Shown here: positions 1 to 7,833 of the stretch, in pieces
How the letters are laid out: each line of letters opens with the position of its first letter
How positions within the stretch are numbered: the first letter of the stretch is position 1
Assembly (NCBI GenBank): GCA_014729705.1
Contig: WJJK01000244.1
Coordinates: 1-9,349 of the forward strand
Origin: Candidatus Altarchaeales archaeon
GTDB lineage: Archaea; Altiarchaeota; Altiarchaeia; IMC4; SCGC-AAA252-I15
DNA: 9,349 bases
Reading direction: 5' to 3'
The notes under the pieces: generated by a model
Database searches by the model: none
Told to the model about the DNA's origin: nothing
The model's input: only the letters and a program-made list of their open reading frames with translations
Program-made: the position numbers and the translations under genes

Positions 1-50
1 CTATAAGACAACCTATTCAGAGGTTTGGTCTCGATACAATAGGGACTCCA

Positions 51-836
51 ATGCGCGTTATTTCAGATCTGTCGTCAAACGAAGTACTTCAGGGTGAACC
101 CACTCCTGAAGAGGGCACTCAGTCCAAAATGAATGGGCGGTATGCCGTAGAAATTCCGGTAGGGTCCGTTGAAGTTAACGCCGCTTCATATACCGTCCCC
201 GTGGACGGTGGTGATATGTCAAGTCTGGGCTTCTCTCAGCTTCTAGCACGTTACCCGACGTATGAAAACATCGTTTTCAACCCCCTCCTCACTACAAACG
301 ATGTGGGGGATCTGGATCTTGCCGCAGTAATCGATAACACCTCAAATCAGATTCTCGCTTCTCCGTATACGGGTGAGTACACACCAAGGTTACAGACCGG
401 GAGGTTTTCAGGGGTCAATGTGGGATTGGCTCCTAACTCCACAGCAATGCTCGCGGTAAATGACCATACTACTCCTCCGAAGCCTGGTCTGATCGTTTCC
501 GATACCATAGACATTTCCGGTGTAACGGGAGGTCTCGGAGCCGACAGTTTTATGGTGTATTGGAGAATCTATCAGTTTGAAACTTCTGAAGACATTCGTT
601 CTAGTTACGGGGGGACATCAGGTACAAATGAACCTGCCATCCGGTATCTGGAAGAGACAGATCAGGAACCTTCTTTAATGACGGTCGCCATTTCAAATAA
701 TGACGGCGGTTCCTGGACGGTTGTGAGGAGATTTGAGCCGGTAAGTTTCTGTGAGAAAGGGACTCTTGTACGGGTTGCTTTCTTCAACACTTACCCGTTC
801 AAACTCTATCTTGCAAATTACGCAATCCTCTTTTAA
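51..836 (+). CDS. Hypothetical beta-rich virion-type protein, 261 aa
   Basis: I do not recognise the family. The protein is rich in Gly, Ser, Thr, Asn and short alternating hydrophobic stretches, as in beta-sandwich capsid or tail proteins. It has no signal peptide, membrane segment or catalytic motif. A segment around residues 155-172 (GVTGGLGADSFMVYWRIY), and a second around 204-227 with SNNDGGSW in its middle, look like beta-strands and loops. The chain ends in a hydrophobic aromatic tail (KLYLANYAILF), common in tightly packed structural proteins. It lies 43 nt before the giant structural gene and is probably co-transcribed with it, so a virion role (tail, baseplate or neck accessory) is inferred from context only. 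The ATG at 51 has a weak AGGGA five nucleotides upstream. The same frame stays open to the window's left edge, so a longer, 5'-truncated gene cannot be excluded. An internal ATG at 129 is another possible start. Confidence 0.75.
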   Translation: MRVISDLSSNEVLQGEPTPEEGTQSKMNGRYAVEIPVGSVEVNAASYTVPVDGGDMSSLGFSQLLARYPTYENIVFNPLLTTNDVGDLDLAAVIDNTSNQILASPYTGEYTPRLQTGRFSGVNVGLAPNSTAMLAVNDHTTPPKPGLIVSDTIDISGVTGGLGADSFMVYWRIYQFETSEDIRSSYGGTSGTNEPAIRYLEETDQEPSLMTVAISNNDGGSWTVVRRFEPVSFCEKGTLVRVAFFNTYPFKLYLANYAILF

Positions 837-879
837 TCCCTCCTAATCCGATGTCCGGGGACAATAGGACCTGACTGCT

Positions 880-3800
880 ATGAGCAAAAGTTTTGGAAAT
901 GGAGTGAGCCGCACTCTGGATCCTTTCCAGAGACAGTTTCTAACCGCTGTTTTTCAGAAGGGAAAACCCCCTCTGGATTCAGAGATGAACCTGGCTCAGC
1001 AAATTCCGGAAGAACTAGTCCGGCAGTTGACCTCTTCTCAGGTCCCCTCCGGCTTTTTCTTGGATCCAACAAATAACTCCGGTGACTTTCAGACGGATGA
1101 GTCCTGGAGCAATTATTTTGTTTTAGGGTCCGCTGAAACCACCGATGAAGAGCCCGTTTTATGGGCAAACGTCAACGGTTGGCTTATTCCCGTGGCAGGG
1201 ACTCAGCTGTCTTCTGCTATGGGTTACGTGAATAATAAGATTCGGTTGTATCCTCCCCCTAGCAGTGATACACGGGTCGATTTTGTTTTCCTCGAGGTTT
1301 GGATGGCTTCTGTAGCTCCCAATCCCTCTGAGGTAAATAAGCCTGCCGCCGACAAAGTCTGGAAATACGGAAACGTAGAGTACATCCAGACAAATATTGA
1401 CGACGATTTTCAGGACACCTCGATTGGTATTGAGACCACTGAGAGAATCCAGCTTCAATACCGGATCCGAGTGATCGGGCAGGGCCAGGGTCTCGGGTCC
1501 AGTGTTTCTCTCGATGTTTATCCTGACGGGTTAGGTGACCCGAATATCCTGGGTCAGGGTACAGCGACCTCTCCTGTTTCCGGTATGACCTACTCCAATA
1601 TGGGAGAGGAACTGAATGACGCAGGTCTTTGGAGATGTGGAGATGGGGATTCCAATAACGATCTAGGAACGATTGATGGGTATTCTTACGCGATACCCAT
1701 CTGTGCAATTTTCCGGAGGAATTCCTCGACTTTTACTGCCATCAATACTGGCGGGAACCCAAACCAAAATGGTGCTTTTGATAGAAATCCTTCGGCTGTT
1801 CTTCTGACAGACCCTCTGGATGGAGTTAAGACTTTTACGACTCCTACCCTGGTTAATGACCTTGATGACTCAACCACAGGGGTTATCCAGGTAAATAACC
1901 TCTCCTCTTCTGTGTTGGCAGATACAAACCTCACCCTGTCGAATACCTTCCTGGTAATCGACGATGAGATCATTGGTATCTCCGCTGTGGATACCGTGTC
2001 CTCTCCGGGAGAGGTTACCATTGCAACTACAGGACGTGGGCGCGGTGGGAGCCACGCTACCACTCATACGGCTGACACTGAGATCCATATCTACAATGTC
2101 AGGCCAGATGGCCTCTGGGCCGATCAGATTGCCTCAACTGATATTTATGACCTTCGTCACGGGATCAATGTTGGGGACTGGGATTACGATCGTCTTCTGG
2201 CCCATAACCTGTATGCCCTCCTCGAGAACCGCCTACGTTCTACCTGGAAGATTTCCGGTGGTGGGGGAACCGAGGGAACCCTCGTTCAGGAGGTGGGCTT
2301 CATGTATGCGGACGGGAGTGTTTCCGTCCCGAATCAGACCGAAGCTCTGGATGGGCCAGATGGTGTCCGAACCGTTTTCTCAGATGCCGCAACCATGGAG
2401 ACGGATGTAACCGTCTTGTGTGACAACGCCTTTACCGTTAGTGGTGGGTTTACAACAACGACTCTAGATGCTTCTGTCAACTGGGAAACCGGGGCTGACT
2501 TCAAACCTCTTGCGTTTATTAACAATCTCGACAATACGGTAGACCAAGATTCTTACGTGAATGGTTCTATCATATTCCTCCACATTGGGGGGACTACGGG
2601 GGCTCTTGGTGCAAGAGCCACTTTCAGAGATGGCAGTGAGAGAGCTGTCCGGTTTGTTTCACCTAGAGAGTACTGGAAAAAATATAATCCTCAATCCCAG
2701 GACGGAAGACAGAGCCCGGTTCAATTGCGATGGCAATTGATGAGAGCAATGTATCCGGAGGCTCCGGGTGAGGATGGTGTAGCATCAGATCCTGTAGCAA
2801 AGCATCCGGGTCCGATGTATCCCCTCAAAGAACAGAACTTCGAGAGACCTTTCTTGGTTCTCGGAGGTCTCCTCGAGTCTAACCTCAAGATGAGTGTGGA
2901 TTCGGAGACAGATCTTACGACTACAGAGATTGATGTCGGTATCAATTTCGATACCGCGGATGCTTATTACTCCCTGGACAGTAATAGTCAGTTTGAAGAT
3001 GATCCTACAGCTATCTCCAACCCACTTTTGGGTGGTCGCCGTACCCTTTACGGAATGCTTACGGCAGGTGGTGTAGACAAAAGTGGTGCCTCCTCTGAAG
3101 TTTATGTAACTATGTGGGGAGACACCGATACCCGAGATAATAATGGTGCCTTCCGAGTGATCGGGGCTGGTACCGTTGGGTACACCAACGTAGATGCCAG
3201 CAACTCAACCAGTATTGTTGTTGAACCGTTGTCGGCAAGTATCTCGACTCTGGTTCCTGCTGGTGCCGGTGCCGGTATTGCTCTCGACGTAGAGTTCAGG
3301 AGTCAGTACACGAATTCCGAAGATGGTTCAGGATCCGCTTCGGATAATGCGGCCTTAGCAATTGTTCTGACGGATATTCAGGGTACTGAAGGGGATGAGG
3401 CAAATCCCTGGAATGCGGAAAATTTGAATAGTTCCGGTGGTGGGGCAGACCTTTCAATCCCGAGTGCAATTCCTTCTAAGCTTGAGATTAATACAACTCT
3501 CCTCTACCACCCAGGAAGAGGTGGTCTCAGCCGCCTTCCTGAAGATGTCTGGAGAGTTTCCCTTGTTGATGGGAATTCAACCTATCTGAGACAAGCGAAG
3601 TCTGCCATTGATTCAAACTGGTCCAGCGATAGTGGGTACCCGGATGGGGAGGTTTTATTTGATCCTGTCCACCCCTCTATCTGGAACCGTATGCGTAGTT
3701 TTGGCCTGACTGAAAGTAGTCGACCAAAGGCACCGAGCTTTGGCGGCGAGGTGGTTGATTACGCGGAGATTGACAGGGACCACGAGGTCTTCGTCGATAA

Positions 3801-6393
3801 AAACTCAAAAACAGTTGTTCTTCGTCCTTATCAGGACAAGAGCATGACAATTCGGAGTGCTACAACGGATTCAGACCCGTCCTTGGTTGGTAGTACAAAT
3901 TATCCGGGCACGGCGGTTCCGAAAGATGGTGCCCAAATCTTCACGGCAAACAAAACCTTGGCCTACCCTGTACCAAGCGAGTACATGCCGAGATTTGGAC
4001 GTCAGGACATCCCTTACTACGTAGATACGACGGGTAATGGGACGGGTAATTTCCTGTCTGGAATCAACCATCTTTTCAAAGACAGCACTACGACAACACT
4101 CCCGGTATTCAAAATCATCGGAGGAGCTGACTCCACGTCAGGTGTTCTTCCCATGTATTTCCAGACCGGAACAAGTAGTGGATTGGACTATGGCCAATAC
4201 GGAACCATCCTTGGTAATGGTTTTTATCAGGCCCGGTTAACTAATGATATCGGTGACCCGGGATCCTGTGGTCTAACTACGGAAGAGCTGGAAGTCTGGG
4301 AGAGATTACAGGCTGTTTACTCTTGGGACCTCGGAAAAGGTCTCCAGGGAATCATGCTTCCTCCGTATCTTGGTATTACCCGCCTTTATGGCGTGTATGA
4401 CCGAGAAGACTACGTGGCAAAGGGTGGGGCCACTTTCCAGTCGGATCGTGCTACGGTTGCACTGAATCCTGCTACCAACCTTCTTCGGACGGACGTTGAC
4501 CAGCAGACGCTCTTTATTTTCCAGGATGGTGCGTATGATATCACGATAGAAAGAGGTGACCATACGTACATCATTCCGGACAATGTTCTGGATCTGACGA
4601 AGGCCCCCTCATACTCTCCTGGAGTTAAATATCGATTCGAGGATTTCGAGTATGTAGTCGAAGCTACGATCTTTGGTTTCGCCAAAAATTGGATTAACGA
4701 GAATAACTACCTGCTTGCTCGTCTCCATCCTGGTGACAGCACGACCGTGGTTGATACTGGTTACTCATATCCTGCATATCCTCCGGAAGCGGATGATGTG
4801 GATATGGTGATACCGGCTCCGGTGCAGATTAATAATCGGGTTTATGCTGGATACTCGAGGATTCCTTATCAGGGTGATCCCTTCATGACCCGAGCCGGCG
4901 AAAGTCGCACAACAAGCGATTACACGACCAGATATGGTGAGGTTACCGTAAGTAATGCTTACTACCTGAATGAGTCCATTCAGCAGTATGACAGTGACGG
5001 GAACCGAACGGTTGAGATCCCAAATGCCAGGACCTTGGAAGTTCTGTCGAGTGTAGATTTCTACACGACTCTGGGAACGGGTAAGGTCGGCGGATTAATG
5101 TTCCCAGGAACCTTCACTGATGTGGGTTTCACGGACAACAGCGTGGCGGCCTCCTCAAGGATCCCTGCTACATCGACTCAATCGAAATGGACTGTTTACC
5201 CACGAACGTACACGACTGGTCAAGCCGGTAATTTTAGTCGAGCCGGTCTTACGATCAGTGCAGAAGGTGCAGTTGCAGATCTTGTTGGTACAGAGATTAC
5301 TTTCCTTACGGTTACGGGGAAATTGGTCACACTGACAGCAGTGACAAGTGGTGCGGTATCCCCCGAATTCAACGTCGGAGCTGATACAACAGAGACCGCT
5401 ACAAATTTGGCTGCGGAGATAAATACTCAGGATTTGCTTCTGTCTTCTGTGACTGCAAGGGCTAGCCAGAACAAGGTTGTACTTGAGGCCGTTCCTACCG
5501 GTGTCGAAGGGCATCAAATAAAGGTTGACATTAACGTATCAACTTCGGTAGGTAATAATGTTGATGACTGGGTCCTTGAGGCACCTGGTTTAAGAAGTAA
5601 TCTTATCCCGACGACGGGGAATATTACTTCCTCTACTCTTGTCGGCGGTGAAGATCAGAGGGTTAATGCTGGAAATGGTGGCTCCTCGATCAACTTAACT
5701 GGAATGATCGAAAGGCTCCCTCTTGGAATCCTTTTGCAGGATGCGGATTTCCTGGGGGAGAATCCTTTAGTAGATGACTCAAGTGCTTTTAATACATATT
5801 CGAACAGATTTAAGCCGCTTCAGAGAAACCTTTCTATTTATCAGGGGGAAACGGAGTACACCCGTTTCTTAGGAGACCCCGGAATTTTCGTGTCCCAATC
5901 AGATGGCGGTATTTTACGCTACGAAGCGTATAATGAGGTTTCGAGCCCGAGTGGAACGAAACGTTTCCGTCTATTCCGTGGGGGAGGTTCCTGTCAGGTC
6001 CTTTCGGATCCTGTTCCCGGAGGTCCCCTAGATTGGTCCCTCGGAAGTTTTCCGGCTACCCTCAAACCAGTTCTGAAGGGTGGTGTTTTGCTGGGTAAGG
6101 CAATGCTCGTCAGGAATTATCCGGAAACGGCTTTTTCAACGGAGACAACTACATCTCATGGGGATGAGATTCAAATGCTGGTTGCCACTTATGGCATCCT
6201 TGGAAACCTTGATTCTCAAATAAATGGTATTAATCTGTCTGGACAGATTTCCCCTGCCGGACACGGTGAGGGTTATTCTGCTTGTGATCGTTACAGGCTC
6301 GATGGGCATCCAATTGTAAATTTACATGGGGATGAGAAAAAAGAAGCAAATGTAGATCAGTTAGTTGTCTACGCGGGAAGAGAGACTGAGTAG
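880..6393 (+). CDS. Giant phage structural protein, probably tail fibre/baseplate, 1837 aa
   Basis: A single uninterrupted frame encodes about 200 kDa of Gly/Asn/Thr/Ser-rich beta-type protein with no signal peptide or enzyme motif. Visible modules: (1) residues 11-42 contain FQKGKPPLDSEMNLAQQI, a pattern typical of the start of phage baseplate/tail-fibre proteins ('G.P.LDSE.N..Q'). (2) Residues 360-400 contain IDDEIIGISAV followed by GRGRGG (385-390) and AxxH, resembling the 'DDE.m.V...T.tRG..GT.AaaH' module found in many phage tail proteins. (3) Residues 421-428 read DIYDLRHG. (4) Roughly 1467-1591 has an alternating strand pattern with TETATNLAAEIN and a closing LVGGED, a beta-domain common in phage adhesion and tail proteins. 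The start is ATG at 880, with AGGA at 866-869 upstream (10-nt spacing). A strong hairpin terminator follows 14 nt after the stop. The structural role is well supported by composition, length and modules. The exact part (baseplate wedge, fibre or decoration) is inference. Confidence 0.85.
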   Translation: MSKSFGNGVSRTLDPFQRQFLTAVFQKGKPPLDSEMNLAQQIPEELVRQLTSSQVPSGFFLDPTNNSGDFQTDESWSNYFVLGSAETTDEEPVLWANVNGWLIPVAGTQLSSAMGYVNNKIRLYPPPSSDTRVDFVFLEVWMASVAPNPSEVNKPAADKVWKYGNVEYIQTNIDDDFQDTSIGIETTERIQLQYRIRVIGQGQGLGSSVSLDVYPDGLGDPNILGQGTATSPVSGMTYSNMGEELNDAGLWRCGDGDSNNDLGTIDGYSYAIPICAIFRRNSSTFTAINTGGNPNQNGAFDRNPSAVLLTDPLDGVKTFTTPTLVNDLDDSTTGVIQVNNLSSSVLADTNLTLSNTFLVIDDEIIGISAVDTVSSPGEVTIATTGRGRGGSHATTHTADTEIHIYNVRPDGLWADQIASTDIYDLRHGINVGDWDYDRLLAHNLYALLENRLRSTWKISGGGGTEGTLVQEVGFMYADGSVSVPNQTEALDGPDGVRTVFSDAATMETDVTVLCDNAFTVSGGFTTTTLDASVNWETGADFKPLAFINNLDNTVDQDSYVNGSIIFLHIGGTTGALGARATFRDGSERAVRFVSPREYWKKYNPQSQDGRQSPVQLRWQLMRAMYPEAPGEDGVASDPVAKHPGPMYPLKEQNFERPFLVLGGLLESNLKMSVDSETDLTTTEIDVGINFDTADAYYSLDSNSQFEDDPTAISNPLLGGRRTLYGMLTAGGVDKSGASSEVYVTMWGDTDTRDNNGAFRVIGAGTVGYTNVDASNSTSIVVEPLSASISTLVPAGAGAGIALDVEFRSQYTNSEDGSGSASDNAALAIVLTDIQGTEGDEANPWNAENLNSSGGGADLSIPSAIPSKLEINTTLLYHPGRGGLSRLPEDVWRVSLVDGNSTYLRQAKSAIDSNWSSDSGYPDGEVLFDPVHPSIWNRMRSFGLTESSRPKAPSFGGEVVDYAEIDRDHEVFVDKNSKTVVLRPYQDKSMTIRSATTDSDPSLVGSTNYPGTAVPKDGAQIFTANKTLAYPVPSEYMPRFGRQDIPYYVDTTGNGTGNFLSGINHLFKDSTTTTLPVFKIIGGADSTSGVLPMYFQTGTSSGLDYGQYGTILGNGFYQARLTNDIGDPGSCGLTTEELEVWERLQAVYSWDLGKGLQGIMLPPYLGITRLYGVYDREDYVAKGGATFQSDRATVALNPATNLLRTDVDQQTLFIFQDGAYDITIERGDHTYIIPDNVLDLTKAPSYSPGVKYRFEDFEYVVEATIFGFAKNWINENNYLLARLHPGDSTTVVDTGYSYPAYPPEADDVDMVIPAPVQINNRVYAGYSRIPYQGDPFMTRAGESRTTSDYTTRYGEVTVSNAYYLNESIQQYDSDGNRTVEIPNARTLEVLSSVDFYTTLGTGKVGGLMFPGTFTDVGFTDNSVAASSRIPATSTQSKWTVYPRTYTTGQAGNFSRAGLTISAEGAVADLVGTEITFLTVTGKLVTLTAVTSGAVSPEFNVGADTTETATNLAAEINTQDLLLSSVTARASQNKVVLEAVPTGVEGHQIKVDINVSTSVGNNVDDWVLEAPGLRSNLIPTTGNITSSTLVGGEDQRVNAGNGGSSINLTGMIERLPLGILLQDADFLGENPLVDDSSAFNTYSNRFKPLQRNLSIYQGETEYTRFLGDPGIFVSQSDGGILRYEAYNEVSSPSGTKRFRLFRGGGSCQVLSDPVPGGPLDWSLGSFPATLKPVLKGGVLLGKAMLVRNYPETAFSTETTTSHGDEIQMLVATYGILGNLDSQINGINLSGQISPAGHGEGYSACDRYRLDGHPIVNLHGDEKKEANVDQLVVYAGRETE

Positions 6394-6407
6394 GCTTCTA
6401 CCGTTTT

Positions 6408-6450
6408 AAGAAAGGGGGTGGCGTCTTGGTGGGCCCACCCCCTTTCTTTT
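6408..6450 (+). terminator. Intrinsic terminator after the giant structural gene
   Basis: A perfect 14-bp inverted repeat (AAGAAAGGGGGTGG at 6408-6421 and its complement at 6435-6448) encloses a 13-nt loop. The downstream side is T-rich (TTTCTTTT, 6443-6450). The loop and inner arm also contain the 12-nt palindrome GGTGGGCCCACC, which offers an alternative, tighter pairing. The hairpin starts 14 nt after the stop codon of the 1837-residue protein, the expected position for a rho-independent terminator ending the structural transcript. The T-run is interrupted by a C, but stem stability is high. Confidence 0.88.
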
Positions 6451-6475
6451 CTGAGAACTCTAGAAAGCCAAAAAC

Positions 6476-6682
6476 ATGCCATACTTCATAAATAAGAAAG
6501 ACATTCCATTTTCCATCAGAGCGCCATACTTGGCCGAATATAAACAAAAACTGAAAGAGTCTCTCATGAACCCTACCCTCTCCGAGGATGCACGAGATCG
6601 TGTTCGAGATCTTCTTCAGAAGATCGACCAGGAGGGGCAGTCGGAGAAACATCATGCCCAGCAAACGGATCCTGTTCCTTAG
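6476..6682 (+). CDS. Small hypothetical soluble protein, 68 aa
   Basis: I do not recognise the family. The protein is charged and mostly helical in appearance: residues 18-32 (YLAEYKQKLKESLMN) and 35-53 (LSEDARDRVRDLLQKIDQE) look like two amphipathic helices joined by a short Asn-Pro turn. The C-terminal tail is polar (QSEKHHAQQTDPVP). There is no membrane segment or signal peptide. No good Shine-Dalgarno sequence precedes the ATG (upstream is CTAGAAAGCCAAAAAC), so initiation may be weak. The gene starts 26 nt after the terminator T-run, and its last 29 nt overlap the next gene in another frame, which suggests translational coupling. A small helical adaptor or regulatory protein is possible, but no function can be assigned. 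Codon pattern and overlap with a convincing downstream gene support it being real, with moderate certainty. Confidence 0.55.
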   Translation: MPYFINKKDIPFSIRAPYLAEYKQKLKESLMNPTLSEDARDRVRDLLQKIDQEGQSEKHHAQQTDPVP

Positions 6683-6893
6683 TGTTCTCCTTCTCATTCT
6701 TGTTGCTTTTTCCCATGTCCGATCAGCGAACGGAGAAGAACCTTTTATCAAAACTCCCGACGTGGTAGAGCCAGCCGATCCTGACAGTACTTTCACGGAA
6801 GTAAATTCCGACGACGGTAAAAAAAAGTCAGAAGTTGAAGAAGAGGGATCCATGAGACATCTGAAAAACAACGTGGTGCGTGGCTTACCCTAG
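6654..6893 (+). CDS. Small exported or membrane-anchored protein, 79 aa
   Basis: The start is ATG at 6654, chosen over the upstream in-frame ATG at 6588. It has GGAG at 6643-6646 with 7-nt spacing and gives a classic signal sequence: basic N-terminus (MPSKR), hydrophobic core at residues 6-19 (ILFLSVLLLILVAF), then polar SHVRSANGEE. Cleavage after VRS or after ANG is possible. There is no lipobox cysteine, so it is not an obvious lipoprotein. The mature part (about 50 residues) is acidic and probably disordered (TPDVVEPADPDS; EVNSDDGKKKSEVEEEG) and ends with a basic patch (MRHLKNNVVRGLP). It could be a periplasmic or inner-membrane protein with the tail facing outward. Its position after the structural block and its size would fit a host-envelope or lysis accessory role, but nothing proves that. 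It shares 29 nt with the preceding gene. Confidence 0.65.
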   Translation: MPSKRILFLSVLLLILVAFSHVRSANGEEPFIKTPDVVEPADPDSTFTEVNSDDGKKKSEVEEEGSMRHLKNNVVRGLP

Positions 6894-6953
6894 AAAAAAA
6901 TTTATGAATGCCTTTGACTTTGCTAGACCTAACGGCGCCGTGGAATTTACCTG

Positions 6954-6958
6954 AGGAG
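6954..6958 (+). promoter_or_regulatory. Ribosome binding site AGGAG for the 262-aa gene
   Basis: AGGAG lies 7 nt before the ATG at 6966. It is one of the clearest Shine-Dalgarno sequences in the window and fixes that start. The 72-nt gap before the ATG (6894-6965) shows no convincing promoter: a TTGACT at 6914-6919 lacks a matching -10 box at the usual spacing. Confidence 0.75.
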
Positions 6959-6965
6959 ATAGAGA

Positions 6966-7754
6966 ATGAGTACCGGACAGATCAAGCGTCTCATGATCCT
7001 CTGCAAAGATCAGGATTCAGCGGCTTGTCAGAAACTCGCACGAATGTGTGGCCGGTTCGGGAACTGGGCACCATTCCTTGAAGCGGTTTTTGTCGCCAAT
7101 AACATTGTTCCTGTCCCGAACGATGTTATGGTAGAAATTTTGCGGTCCCTCCTGAACGATTCTTCCCAATACACAGACCAGCATAAAAACGCTACGATCG
7201 GTCGTATGGCGAGAAGAATCCTCACTGAGTGTGATGTAGCAGACGTTTTTAGAGCTGAGTACCAAAACAACAAATATGCCCATAATCTGACAGAGGCTGC
7301 CATTCATCGGTACTCCCCTCGTCTCAGAAAATTTCTTCGATTTTTCAGACGTAATACAGAAAAGTTAACCGATAGTACTTCCCAGGCCGTCTCTGGAGCC
7401 CACATCGTCGAGAGCTTTGACATCGAACTTTATGGATGGAATGTTCCCGCCCATTGGTCTCGGTTTATGACGGTAGACGAAGATTTCGGTCCTGTTGTGA
7501 TGCGGCTCACCTTCCTGATCCGGGGAGCAACTCCTTATATTTTGTTCCGGTTCATCCGGGGACACAGGAGGTCTCGGACGGAAGTGTCCGCGCTTATGCA
7601 ATTGGGACCGAAAACCCATAAACTCGGGTCTGTTCCCCCACCTTTCAGGGGTTCCTGGGTGTGGTCAGGAAAATCCATGTGTAAAAAGGAAGTCGGGGGG
7701 ATGATGTCCCGGGCAGCAAAGGCTTTGCAATTTATGTCTTCTGGGTTGGCCTAG
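6966..7754 (+). CDS. Hypothetical protein, 262 aa
   Basis: I do not recognise this protein. The N-terminal half (about 1-125) appears helical. It has three cysteines near the start (C13, C21, C28) and a cluster of basic residues at about 118-132 (SPRLRKFLRFFRRNTEKL), which could bind nucleic acid. The second half, from about residue 140, looks beta-rich (HIVESFDIELYGWNVP; VVMRLTFLIRG; YILFRFIRGHRRSR) and ends with a short helical tail (GGMMSRAAKALQFM). There is no Walker motif, signal peptide or transmembrane helix. The three cysteines do not form a standard zinc-finger spacing. The ATG has a strong AGGAG, and a hairpin terminator follows 18 nt after the stop, so the gene is probably the last of the transcript that includes the small exported protein. 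The two-part helix/strand layout suggests a two-domain protein, but function is unknown. Confidence 0.8.
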   Translation: MSTGQIKRLMILCKDQDSAACQKLARMCGRFGNWAPFLEAVFVANNIVPVPNDVMVEILRSLLNDSSQYTDQHKNATIGRMARRILTECDVADVFRAEYQNNKYAHNLTEAAIHRYSPRLRKFLRFFRRNTEKLTDSTSQAVSGAHIVESFDIELYGWNVPAHWSRFMTVDEDFGPVVMRLTFLIRGATPYILFRFIRGHRRSRTEVSALMQLGPKTHKLGSVPPPFRGSWVWSGKSMCKKEVGGMMSRAAKALQFMSSGLA

Positions 7755-7772
7755 TAGATAAAAAGCCTCGGG

Positions 7773-7819
7773 AAAAAGCCTCTTGCAGGACTGTGGTATG
7801 GTCTTGCGGGGGCTTTTTT
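7773..7819 (+). terminator. Intrinsic terminator between the 262-aa and 253-aa genes
   Basis: AAAAAGCC (7773-7780) pairs with GGCTTTTT, and TGCAGGAC (7784-7791) pairs with GTCTTGCG (7801-7808, two G-U pairs), around a 9-nt loop. A one-base bulge lies in the middle and a run of six T follows. This is a typical rho-independent hairpin. A second copy of AAAAAGCCTC at 7760-7769 could compete for the same 3' arm. The next gene's Shine-Dalgarno begins only 4 nt after the T-run, leaving no room for a promoter between terminator and gene. Confidence 0.8.
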
Positions 7820-7823
7820 ATTT

Positions 7824-7828
7824 GGAGG
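7824..7828 (+). promoter_or_regulatory. Ribosome binding site GGAGG for the 253-aa gene
   Basis: GGAGG lies 5 nt before the ATG at 7834. It decides the start: the longer frame beginning at 7783 would run through the terminator hairpin and has no such site, so the first 17 codons of that longer frame are discarded. Confidence 0.8.
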
Positions 7829-7833
7829 ACGAG

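Noticed and set aside
1686..2063. 125-codon minus-strand frame within the giant structural gene (others of similar kind throughout 880-6393)
   Set aside because: Shadow of the strong + strand coding frame; no ribosome binding site or protein-like features.
6398..6871. 157-codon frame on the minus strand
   Set aside because: It starts inside the 79-aa gene, opposes two better-supported genes and runs through the terminator hairpin; no homology pattern.
6914..6945. TTGACT as a possible -35 box
   Set aside because: No TATAAT-like hexamer at 16-18 nt spacing; the region there is GC-rich (GGCGCCGTGG).
6904..6954. 16-codon open frame (MNAFDFARPNGAVEFT) just before the 262-aa gene
   Set aside because: No ribosome binding site and no recognisable leader-peptide pattern; most likely chance.
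7783..7833. N-terminal extension of the 253-aa protein from an upstream ATG
   Set aside because: The extension would be encoded by the terminator hairpin and lacks a ribosome binding site, while ATG 7834 has GGAGG at 5 nt.
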